DNA of 64,000 nucleotides, taken from NCBI GenBank assembly GCA_002105175.1, contig MCGE01000028.1, positions 124,001 to 188,000 of the forward strand. Direction: 5' to 3'. Shown here in pieces: positions 1 to 9,800 of the stretch (position 1 is its first letter; every line of letters starts with the position of its first letter). This stretch comes from Absidia repens (Eukaryota > Mucoromycota > Mucoromycetes > Mucorales > Cunninghamellaceae). A program made the translations under genes and the position numbers. Below the pieces are notes generated by a model. The model worked only from the letters and a program-made list of their open reading frames with translations. It ran no database searches and was not told where the DNA came from.

Positions 1-1373
1 CGTCTTGGCGATTTCAGTTCTAATTAAATTTAGGCAAACAGCATCTTGTTTCTTGTCATTAATCCAAATTAAAGCTCTGTCTGCATGAAATTTACACTCC
101 GTCTATTTAATGCCTTTTTTTTTTTTTTTTTGAGCTCTCTCGCTTTCTCTCCATTCTTTTTTTTTCCTTTTCTTTTTTTTTTTTACTGGAAAATATATAC
201 ATTCTAATGCATACAATAAACTTATTCAATCTTTTCTATTGTCAATTGTAGGCTATGTTGAGATTTCTATCGTTGTGCGCCAGTGAATGTTTATTTGATA
301 CCGTCATGACTTACCATGGAGACAATGCTCAAAGGTAATTGCAAATATTCCAATAACTTCTCTGCATATAAAACTATCCTATCTAACATGCACTAAATGA
401 CCATTATATATTTTCTATTTGACTAGTTTATTTAGTACTATACTGCTTCTTAACCATTTCTTGTGATTCCTTATCGCAATGAACTGAAGAAAAAATAAAA
501 AAAATGGGCTTTTTCTTGTCGATACGTATTCTTGTTTCTTCTCACTTTTGTTTACATGCCAGGTAAAGTGACCTTCCACATATTCGATACACTATTATCA
601 ACTCCCTAGTTCCTTCTTTTTTTTTTTTTTTTTTTTTTTTTTTGTAGTTGCTTTCTACCTTGATTATACTGAAATACATTGTAATCTATCTATTGCTGTT
701 GGTAAGTACTGTGAGGCACATAGTATGTTTTGATTAAAGTATACTAATAGTATCATCATGTTATTTATAGAAACGCTTTGTGCACGCAAATAAAAGAGGT
801 CCAGGTAAACAAACAACTATGCTGGTTTTTTTATTGATACACCATGTATACCTACTGATACGATGACAACGATAGTTAACGGTACGCCTTTATACTCCAT
901 GATGCACTCTAATGGTGGTTGATGGTAATACTTGTTGGTGCTATGATAGTGTCCTGGTATATGGTTGTTATACACTGTCATGAAAATGACTGTTGATGGT
1001 TGTAGTATTAGTATAGATGGTAGTATTTGTTAGATATAGTGTTATATACAGCATTTTTTATGAATAAAAACCAGTATTTTATTGCTTTGGACGAATACAT
1101 GACCAATAATATATTGCAGTGAATGAATAGAAGCCAATAGTATGTCGTAAAGAGGATGGTAATAACCAATAGGATACTGTAGATAGCTATAGAAAGTCCA
1201 ACATCATTGAGGAGCTATTGCACGCACAACGAGTACAAGTCAATTATCCTAACCAAACAGTTTTTTTTAAGATGATCAAACATTTTCCAGTGGTGGGCAT
1301 ATATTTTATATCTCACGCGCTTGGCCGATTTGATGTGCTTCTTATATGTTCTTTTTTTGTCCAAAAAATAGTT
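1..1373. other. AT-rich stretch without a confident gene; one possible exon
   Basis: I see no gene that can be closed here. One short segment at about 252-341 on the plus strand reads as an open exon flanked by a TTGTAG acceptor and a GGTAAT donor, and it encodes a peptide containing LCASECLFDTVMTYHGD. Matching upstream or downstream exons could not be joined in phase, so this may be the last part of a gene lying outside the window or chance. Long T runs at 117-132 and 617-643 are the other notable content. Confidence 0.3.
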
Positions 1374-1444
1374 GGGGACATAGTATAGTGGTAGTACACT
1401 AGCTTCGCATGCTATAGACCGGAGTTCGATTCCCCGTGTCTCCA
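1374..1444 (+). tRNA. tRNA-Ala (anticodon CGC)
   Basis: The 71-nt segment folds as a tRNA. The acceptor stem GGGGACA pairs with TGTCTCC and contains a G3:U70 pair, the alanine identity element. The D arm has AGTGGTAG, the anticodon loop is TTCGCAT (anticodon CGC, reading GCG), the T loop is TTCGATT and the discriminator base is A. No intron is present. A TTTT run follows directly (1448-1451) and a T8 run lies at 1470-1477, as expected for Pol III termination. Two stem positions look mispaired (27:43 as C/T, and one A/C in the T stem), so it could be a slightly decayed copy. Confidence 0.85.
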
Positions 1445-1482
1445 TAGTTTTGCTTCAATCAAAATTTGATTTTTTTTCCTAT

Positions 1483-2050
1483 TGTTACGGCTAATTTGGG
1501 TAGGAAGCTTGTAACAGAGTAGTGTTTTTGTAGGTTTTTATATTTTTTTGTGTTGGATAGGATGTCTTGAGTTATCCTTTAGTGTAGCTTTTGCTTGTTT
1601 AGAGCTTGAATATGAATTTGTTCCTTAGGCGGAATTCGAAATATCTTGCCCCTGATTTGGACAAAAATAGAATATAGAGTAGTGAGCACCAGAACTTTTG
1701 TAGATAAAGTCCAACTGTAGAGAAAGTTTATAAAGAATAAACTTGAAAAAGTAAAATAAAATAAAAATGAAAAGTATTGACCTTTGTTGGTTCAATAAAA
1801 ATATAGTGTATAACACACAGTAAAAATAAAAAAAGGACTTGAAGTCAAAAAAATAAGGAGGTTTCTATGATCCAATAGAAACGGTAGATAATTTGGTGGT
1901 ATAATAACCTTTGTACTGAGTTTTATTTGTTAATTGAGAAAACTGATATGAAAAAACTAAAGAAAAAATAAAAGGATAATAAAAAAAGGTGGGATATTTA
2001 TACAAAAAAAATAAAAGAAAATAAAGTTGGACTGAAGCGAGGCGAAACAA
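1483..2050 (+). repeat. Truncated LTR copy downstream of the tRNA gene
   Basis: The segment begins with TGTTACGGCTAATTT, the same head as the solo LTR at 2358. It shares with it the later blocks TTTTTGTAGGTTTTTAT, GAGCACCAGAACTTTT and an A-rich stretch ending near AGGTATTTATAC-like sequence. It has diverged and no CCGTCACA end was found, so it is 3'-truncated. The head lies only 39 bp past the tRNA-Ala end, in line with the known preference of many fungal LTR elements for tRNA neighbourhoods. Confidence 0.55.
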
Positions 2051-2101
2051 GAAAAAAAGTAAAAAGTGATCTGAGATCCAAGATCTGGACCAGGGCAAGC
2101 T

Positions 2102-2208
2102 TCATTCACTCAAAGCCCAGTCACGGAGCTCTTGCGAGCTGAAGACGTTATTAAACCCGTCCTCGGACTCGCCATCACTGGAAGCAGTCTCGGACTGTTC
2201 CTCGACAC
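2102..2208 (-). pseudogene. Orphan terminal exon encoding an acidic C-terminus
   Basis: On the minus strand an AAAATAG acceptor at about 2209-2215 is followed by an open frame encoding an acidic Ser/Glu-rich peptide. It contains SETASSDGESEDGF and ends ELRDWALSE before a TGA. The base composition is clearly more GC-rich than the flanking LTR sequence. No upstream exon was found on that strand; the sequence beyond is LTR remnant, so this is probably the 3' end of a gene disrupted or displaced by retroelement insertion. The protein family is not recognised. Confidence 0.35.
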
Positions 2209-2262
2209 TATTTTGATAAAATTACGGTCAAAGTTGTTGTTTAGTCTATCTGGTGGTTACAG

Positions 2263-2357
2263 TGTTACTGCTAATTTTGGTTAATAGTTCGCATTTAAAA
2301 ATTTGTTTTTGTAGGCTTTTATTGTTATGACTGGCTTTACATTTTTGTTATAGCTAG
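2263..2357 (+). repeat. Short LTR-head fragment
   Basis: TGTTACTGCTAATTTTGGTT at 2263 matches the first bases of the neighbouring LTRs, and a related TTTTTGTAGGCTTTTAT follows. The copy stops where the next LTR begins at 2358, which suggests that the younger LTR inserted into this older one. Confidence 0.45.
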
Positions 2358-2953
2358 TGTTACGGCTAATTTTGGTTGCTAGGTCGTAACTGGAGATTGT
2401 TTTTGTAGGTTTTTATTTTTTATAGAGTGAGCACCAGAACTTTTTAGGATTAAGTTCAACCGATTGTAGCTTCAAAGGCTTAAAGATAATAAAGGACTAA
2501 CTTGAAAGTCCAAGTGAGGATGTATTATTTTCAAAGATGAAAATAATAAGGTCAATAAAATAAGTAGTGACTTAGATCAAGTCAAAAAAAATAAAGAGAA
2601 GCGAGATTCAGACTCAGCTGTCAAAAATATATAATAAAAATATTCCAAAGTGTGGAATAAAAGGAAGCCAACAAGTTGGGAGGTTTAAAAAAACCTTTAT
2701 AATGAATTTATTAAAAAATATAAAGTGATCAAAGATAATATGTTCAAAGATAATTTTCTTTTTCTTTTTCAATGTTTTTCTGAGGTATTTATACTAAAAT
2801 TTATTTTATGCGAAACATCTGGTACTGAACGTCTTGTTTAGAACATCTGGTACTGAGTGTCAGGTTGTAAACTTCATCATTTGTTTCAGCACTTCAATCT
2901 CCTTCATTCATTGCCCAGGCGAACAATTCTCAAGGTTGAGGTCAACCGTCACA
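2358..2953 (+). mobile_element. Solo LTR (596 bp) with CTAG target-site duplication
   Basis: The element starts TGTTACGG and ends CCGTCACA, so its ends are imperfect inverted repeats (TGTTACGG/TGTGACGG, 7 of 8). It follows the TG...CA rule of LTRs. The 4 bp before the start (2354-2357) and after the end (2954-2957) are both CTAG, consistent with a target-site duplication. No internal gag/pol coding sequence is present, so this is most likely a solo LTR left after recombination of a Ty3/Gypsy- or Copia-type element. Which superfamily it belongs to cannot be decided from the LTR alone. Confidence 0.7.
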
Positions 2954-3607
2954 CTAGATACCGAATAGGTTTTGTTTGATAGTAGTTATTTGGTAGACTC
3001 AGAATAGTTTCTTGCACCAAGTGTAAAAGGTAGTTTAGATTTTTGATCTAGTTTCTTGATGAGGGTCAAGATGATTTTTCTCTTAAGCGGGATTTGAATA
3101 ATTCGGTTCCTGGCGGAGTTTCACAAATGAGAGTACCAGGTATCATTTGTTTGAATAATGTTGATTTTCATTGAACTTGTGAAGATAAAGTCCAAATCGT
3201 CATTATTTCCCCCCCCTTTTTTTTTGGCACCATGGCCAACACATTCAGGTAACTGTAATAAGCATATACTATACACATCATTGCCACTCTATATAGTGAG
3301 AAATGCAGAGGGAAAATACACTGTAGTGGTGTTTTTTTTTACGCACAAAAAGCATTCTCGAACTTGACGTCTATGACTTTGCAATATCGGTCCATCGACG
3401 TTTCTAGATCAATAGATGGGAAGGGATTAGATCCTCCGCCATGTCGCATATGGTGGGCAGCCCCGTAGGGCCTAACCGTTGTGCTCAGCACGTCGGCAAT
3501 GGGTACCTTTTTGTGTGTTGAAAGAAAAAGGTACGAGCCCGTTGATTTCTCCTTCGCATTTTGGTGGGCACTCCCTTGGAAATATAGGATAGTGTAAAAT
3601 TGTCAAT
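2954..3607. other. Gene-free stretch between LTR and inverted-repeat fragment
   Basis: No coding sequence is supported. It contains a block at about 3157-3200 (GAACTTGTGAAGATAAAGTC) similar to the body of the nearby LTRs. It also holds a hairpin-forming segment at 3500-3533, where GTACCTTTTT and AAAAAGGTAC are separated by about 12 nt. Confidence 0.4.
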
Positions 3608-4195
3608 TCAGGCTCCGCACAATAATTTCAGTTTTTTTTTTTTGGCTCCAATTTTTCCCTCTCTTTTCCTTTCTTTCTTCATTTTTTTTCTCCATGGAAA
3701 TCTGAATGATATGATGGCAAGGCTCATTGGGATGCTGGTGATCTAGGATTAGCTTAGAACTTGGATTAGAGGCATTTTAAAAAATGCAAAATAAACATCA
3801 TGGGGAAACCTTTTCATTTTGGATTTAGGATATGGGATTTATGACCCACCATTATTTGGCTTTTTTTAAAGCCATCATTAGTTTGGTTTAGTTTTAGTTT
3901 GTCCATAGTTTATATCTACACCCGAATAAAATTTGTTTCTTTTTACATAGTTAATGAAAAATGTCCCACCAGTATCTCTCATGTATTATACGGTCATCCC
4001 TGATTATTGCTACCATCACCCCTTTTTGATTAGCAATGAGTTGTGTTTCAATAAAGATGTACCTCAAGTCTTTCTCATACCATGTACTGTACAATATATT
4101 AGCACCTCTTTTCAATTGTACCTTTAGGTTAGTATTTAATATCCTTAAGATCCCATATTGTTTTTCCCATGATACCTCCAATAAATCCTTTGTAA
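3608..4195 (+). repeat. Partial copy of the foldback element arm
   Basis: This stretch is homologous to the left arm of the element at 16680-18931. It shares the CTCCGCAC outer end, a T/C-rich tract, the blocks GGGGAAACC..TTTCATTTTGGAT, TTTGTCCATAGTTT, GAATAAAA..TGTTTCTTTT and the AGTCTTTCTCAT segment. It is diverged and truncated, with no matching second arm nearby. No protein is encoded. Confidence 0.6.
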
Positions 4196-4296
4196 GACGT
4201 TGCTAGCTAGTGTTTTAAATATGTTTTGACGGTATTGAGGACTCCCTGATGGCTCTACAGGGAAAGTGGGAATTGCTGCTCAACATTTTTATATTT

Positions 4297-4458
<162 letters not shown>

Positions 4459-4671
4459 ATTTTGGAGTGTTGGAGAAACATTGATTGGACAAAAAAGAGA
4501 TAGTATTTAAAATAAAGAAGTTTATTGAAAAAAAAAGAATATAATACAAAAATGATGGTCTACAAATAAAGTGATACGAAAGAAGAAAGGGTGATTTGAG
4601 GAGTAGAATAAATTAAATGACTAAGAGTGGCTATAATTATAAGAATCAATAAAAAGTAAATAAATTCTATT

Positions 4672-6669
4672 CTAATTCACAACGTTCATAGAGGTGTCAT
4701 GGTCGTACTGGAAGAGAGAAGAGAAGAAGTTTGACAATCGCACTTTGTTGTAGTACCAAAAGTTCTTGACACGTTCAAAAGAAGACTGGTGCGTTTCTTC
4801 AACCATATCGAGCATATCCAACCAAGCAGCCTGTAATTCCTGATCCATGTCCGTAAATATCAATTCCCACTGGTTGATTAACTGATGGTTGTTTCTCTCC
4901 ATTTTTCGCTGCGCACTTGTCCATATAAGTTCCATTGAACCTTCATGTTGTTGGTATATACGTGTGTCCTTGTCATTCCCATGACTGTTGCTGTTCGGTG
5001 TTTCAGTGGTTACGCGGGTGCTAGTGGTGCTGTTTTCCTGTTGCTTCCGTAAGAGCCATGACATGTCGTCCGCAACAGAATTTGCCATGTCAAGTGTATT
5101 TGCCATCATGGACGTCCAAGACAAAATCAGTTGAGTCAAGTAGTTGTCGTAGGTTGATTTATTCATTGCAGATACATTTTCGCGAAGTCGTTCGTAAATA
5201 TAATGCATAGGTTGATGATCATGTGGTGGGGTGGCTTTAAAAAACAGTCGATGTAGTTCTTTGTCCAGTCGTGCATATCGTCGTTTCATTGTCTTCTTGA
5301 GATCAGCAAGCATATCGATAGAGTCCAAGTTGGCGGTAGGGTTGTTTTGGTGTTGTTGTTCATGGTCGGTTGTATGAGTGAAGGCACCGTCTATAAGTAC
5401 ACGTTGCTGGTGACGCTGCTGTTGATGACGATTGTGAGTATTGGCGGTGGGATCATCATCATTATTGAGTTGTCGTGGGCAGATACAGTCGATGGTGGTC
5501 TTCAATTCCCGGTGGATTTGTTCCAATTCAAACATCCATTGGTAACGTTGCCGCTTTGATGAGGATCCAGTACCGGTCCGCCCGTGATCCGTTTTGATAT
5601 GGTGTGAACCTTTTGTATTTGTTGTTGGTGTTGTAGTCGGAGAAAGTAATAGCAAAGCCTGTCGTCGATTTTTAGGAGAGCAATCCATTGTCATCACAAA
5701 TGTCGTGGGTGGCGGAAGAGAGAGACAGTTCAGCATTATTTCCATATCGTGGTATAGTGATTGCATGAGTTGAATCCAATCTTGTTGTGTCTGGATTACG
5801 AATTCATGAGTCTTGCTAGCACCGTCCTTGGCCCAGTGTATGAATTCCCGTTTTGAATAGAGCACCCTGGCTTGGTCTTGCGGTGATAACCATTGATAGT
5901 ACTGAGCCATTTGTTGTCGATAAAACTTGCTGTGGTAATCAGTTTCCAACATCGTTTTAAATAGGTCGTCTAAGTGAGAAAAGGGAGGCATATTTTCTGC
6001 TGTTTTTGCTGTTGATGATGATGACAAACGCTTCAGAATTTGTTGGCGGAGGTGTCGTATAGAAGAATCAATTCCCAAATGTCGACAGAGGTTCATCCAG
6101 TAACCGGTCATCCTCGTTGTAAAAATATGCCATTCCAATCCAGGGTTGACATAAATATCATCTACTAGTTGTATCATATCATCCTTTCTGTCGTTCAATC
6201 CATATACCAATGGCCACACAGCGCGACGAATTCCATAAGTCAATGGTCGCACATAAACTCGCATCAGTCCATCACCTATCCGATGAGTGTAGTCCGTCAC
6301 CTGTTTAATGTAATGAGCATATTCCACCTCCAGTACCATTTTCTTAGTCATGTTCAGTGTGTGATGTAATTTTTCAGTGGTTTGTTCCAGTACCGCCAAT
6401 GTCGATGATTTGAGGGAGGCAATCAAATGAGGCAATTTAGAGTCTGCAAGTCGTGAGAGGGGTGTTGTGCTTTGAATATCGTCGTGTGCATGGCGCTGTG
6501 ATGTAGAGGCATCGAGAGGGCAGACCGGAAGATTGGCCTCGTCTATTGTCTTGTTGTCATTAATGTGCAGATGCGCTGGTGTAAAAGATTCATACGAAGG
6601 ACGTTTGATGATATGCCCAAATACAACACACGTAAAAAGGAGAATAAACAAAAGACGAAGTGTCGGCAT
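4672..6669 (-). CDS. Secreted/ER-lumen helical protein of unknown function
   Basis: A single-exon 665-aa protein. The first 18 residues (PTLRLLFILLFTCVVFG) form a typical signal peptide. The rest is hydrophilic with long predicted helices, several N-glycosylation sequons (for example NKT, NMT, NKS, NST) and a low-complexity Asn/Thr/Gln/His insert at roughly 340-430. No second membrane segment or catalytic motif was recognised. The pattern of signal peptide plus long amphipathic helices is reminiscent of the fungal SHE10/OSW7 spore-wall-related family, but that is only an impression. The start is the only ATG preceding the signal sequence. The gene is followed by the (ACACAT)n array and its 5' side faces the 3' end of SPT6. 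Confidence 0.8.
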   Translation of the reverse strand: MPTLRLLFILLFTCVVFGHIIKRPSYESFTPAHLHINDNKTIDEANLPVCPLDASTSQRHAHDDIQSTTPLSRLADSKLPHLIASLKSSTLAVLEQTTEKLHHTLNMTKKMVLEVEYAHYIKQVTDYTHRIGDGLMRVYVRPLTYGIRRAVWPLVYGLNDRKDDMIQLVDDIYVNPGLEWHIFTTRMTGYWMNLCRHLGIDSSIRHLRQQILKRLSSSSTAKTAENMPPFSHLDDLFKTMLETDYHSKFYRQQMAQYYQWLSPQDQARVLYSKREFIHWAKDGASKTHEFVIQTQQDWIQLMQSLYHDMEIMLNCLSLPPPTTFVMTMDCSPKNRRQALLLLSPTTTPTTNTKGSHHIKTDHGRTGTGSSSKRQRYQWMFELEQIHRELKTTIDCICPRQLNNDDDPTANTHNRHQQQRHQQRVLIDGAFTHTTDHEQQHQNNPTANLDSIDMLADLKKTMKRRYARLDKELHRLFFKATPPHDHQPMHYIYERLRENVSAMNKSTYDNYLTQLILSWTSMMANTLDMANSVADDMSWLLRKQQENSTTSTRVTTETPNSNSHGNDKDTRIYQQHEGSMELIWTSAQRKMERNNHQLINQWELIFTDMDQELQAAWLDMLDMVEETHQSSFERVKNFWYYNKVRLSNFFSSLFQYDHDTSMNVVN

Positions 6670-6831
6670 ATATTGAAGATATTGAAGATAAATAAAAATA
6701 GAGGCAAAGAAGAAGAAAAATAATATAGAAATGGTGTTTATTGTTTTGATTTCAAAAAAAAAAGGTGGAGATTGAAAATAGTAGACAACATAAATATAGT
6801 AATAGAGGAGATGGGCAGTGAAAAGTATCCC

Positions 6832-9800
6832 TCAGTGGTGATGGCGTTGAGAATACTGAGAATGATGGTGCTGTTGTGACGATTGTTGTTGATAATGATG
6901 ATGGTGAGACGACTGTGGTTGTGGCTGTGGTGGGTAGACAGGATAAGGGGGATATGCTTGTTGTTGATAATGATGCGGAGGATGCTCTTGATGATGCATG
7001 TGTTGTTGTAAGTGTTGTGAATGGTGACGATGCATATGTGGCTGTTGGTGATGGCTGTGCTGGTGTTGGTGCTGATGCTGATGCTGATGCTGATGCTGTT
7101 GTTGTTGCTGCTGTTGTATCTGCTGTTGTTGCATTCCTTTTCGCTTACGAGCCTCCGAAGCCTGCAAGCGCTTAAATCCATTGATTAAATCATCGACGTT
7201 AGGGTAAGAAGTTTCGCGTAATCGATATCCATCTGGTAGCACCTTAATCACCTGTATAAAAAAGAAAAAAGAAGTGTCAATATCAACATTCACTTGAAAG
7301 GAAGTTCAATATTTCCGTACCCATCGGGAAAGATTAGCTTTTTGATTCAATTTAAACCCAAGATCGAAATACCCAGCCTTTTCATTCAAACAAAACCCGT
7401 AAGCAGACATTTTGGGATTTGCTCTTGTAGTCGAGTCGAGATAGTCACCTATTAGGGCATAAGGAAGTAGCATTAGTGTCATGCCGTTCGTACCATATCC
7501 TACTTTTAATTCCAATACTTACTAAGAGCTTGCGATCCACCAGGTTGGAATTTGGGATGTGCCATCAAATCATCCACCTTTTGCGCAATAGCTTCGACAT
7601 AGGTAACGATTAATTCATCGAGATCTTCAAACACCAAAGAGCCAATAGATAAGTGAGTCGGGGCACTGTAGGCATTGGGTCTTTCCTCAGCAACGTCAAT
7701 ATGTTGATAAACATCTTCCGCCACTTTCCAGGTAATTGCCATATGTGTGTTGCCCCGAGAAGACGGTCGAATCACCAAATCACCAGGTTGTCGTGTTTCT
7801 AAGTAGACTTCCGCTTCGCTATGATTAAAAGGTCGGAAGAGAGGATGGTTGATCACCCGACTGCTACGCGCCTTCTTTTGTTGTTGGTGCTTCTTTCGTT
7901 CCACAAGTGACTTTTCGCCAATAACGTCGTAATATTCATCCACAGGCTTACGTCGCATATCCAGATCGGCTTGGGGTTTTGTTTCTGAAGACTTGGAACT
8001 AAGTTCCACCATAAACTTTTCCCGATCAATACGGAGTACTTTGCAATTGAGAGTTTGGCCCACAGTCAGTACGTCACCTACGTTCATAACGTGTTCGTCC
8101 GATACATTGTCCACATAAATAATGCCCTCTAATCCAGAGTCCAGCACACAGTTTGCTATGCGGCCACGCAATGCAACCACCTTAGTAGGTACAATAAAGC
8201 CTTCGCGTAAAGTATCCCTCGTTTCACCGGTCACCATAGAGAAAGTTTCTTCCATATTCGGACGCGTGTACCTCTTTCGTCGATCATGATAGGGTCCTTG
8301 CAATTCCAGCTTGATATGTTCCAAGATTTGCCGTTTGGGCGCATTATATTGTTGTCTAAGCACCACTGCATAGTCATCCAAAATCAAATCATTGAGCTTG
8401 TCAGGGAATTCTTTGATCACGCGGGTTACAATGGCCACTTTTGAGTCATAATCATCCATTTCATCTTCATCGATTTCGAGAGCGTCACCTGCCATCTTGC
8501 GAGCTAATTCATAATCCTGAGGATGGATTCGAGTGTCGTCCAAAATATCAGCACCGTCCATATCCCGAATCCGTAAATAACTTGCACAGTTGATAAAAGT
8601 GTTGGTGGCAGTCAATTTATGTAATACCAGCGAGGATCTTGCATCTAGTTCACCCTAAAAGTAGAGTAAAAAACAAAAAAACATTAGCATCATTGTTACC
8701 ATCACCATCGACGACTTCTTTTTTTCCTTGCTTACAATGGAATCAATCCTTTTCAAAATGCTTTGCGCTTTCCTTGGCCCGAAGCCACAGACATATTGTA
8801 AAGAAGCGGCGATATAAGGAGAATGGATAGCAGCATTGATGTCCACACCTAAATCGTTGACCACAGTAATAAGAGCACGTTCCAAATAAAATAATAATAA
8901 GTCATCAGCCACCAAATTTTGGAAGGGATGGAATTGGATAGCCAAAAGATCACGGCCCAAACCAGTGTACTCAAAAACAGGGTTTTGCAAACGGCGAGCC
9001 AGTGCAATGCAATATCGCATTACTTCAGGATAATCTGGGAATTCATCTTGCGCGCGTCTGGAGTTCTTGTATAAACGAGCCGCTTCATCGTCAACCACGA
9101 CCAAGTCAATAGCACTTGCCCCACTTTCACGAGTCTGATTGATTTCACTGATCATGCTTTGCAAATGCTTGATAAGACGACGAGTTTCCGCGTTGTAACC
9201 AGCCACACCAACAACTTGAGGACGACGGGCCCGAATAAATTGATCCAATTCAGTGATGTATCGACTATCCTTCAAATGAGGCACCTGTATTTGATCCAGT
9301 ACTTTGCCACGTTGATTCAGCATCACCGCCATAGTAGGGGACTTCATATCACCATTGCCATGAGAGACTGTAAGCACCCGAGGGAGATTGTTTCGATTGC
9401 GATCGGATTCAGGACCACGGTAAGGGCCAACGCTGATTTTGGATAACAAGCTTTTGGAGGCTTGCTTGCAAATACATTCTTGAGATTCGACCCGAAGCTT
9501 TTCCCGGATATATTTGTCCATGAGAGGCACCATGTAGTCGTTGAGACTTTGTTCCAAAATTTCTTTTCGTTGCAGGTTCCATTTTTCCACCGAGTCACTA
9601 AACCCATCAGAGAGGTAATATTCCGAGATGTCGGCACACCACGAATCATAGTTGGCAATTGTGATTTGTACTGAGAGAAAACCATCCGATTCACCTTTGA
9701 GTAATTCCAAGAATTCACCATTGCTGAATGTCCCAATAGGTTTATTGCGCAGGTATTTGAATCGATGAAGAGGGTGCAAATCGTCGACAGCGCTGTATCC

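Noticed and set aside
6876..7181. Frames encoding poly-Asp/Ala/Val or Ser/Ile-Asn stretches opposite or alongside the Spt6 tail
   Set aside because: Shadow frames of the Gln/His-coding repeat of SPT6; the SPT6 reading joins with conserved SH2 sequence.
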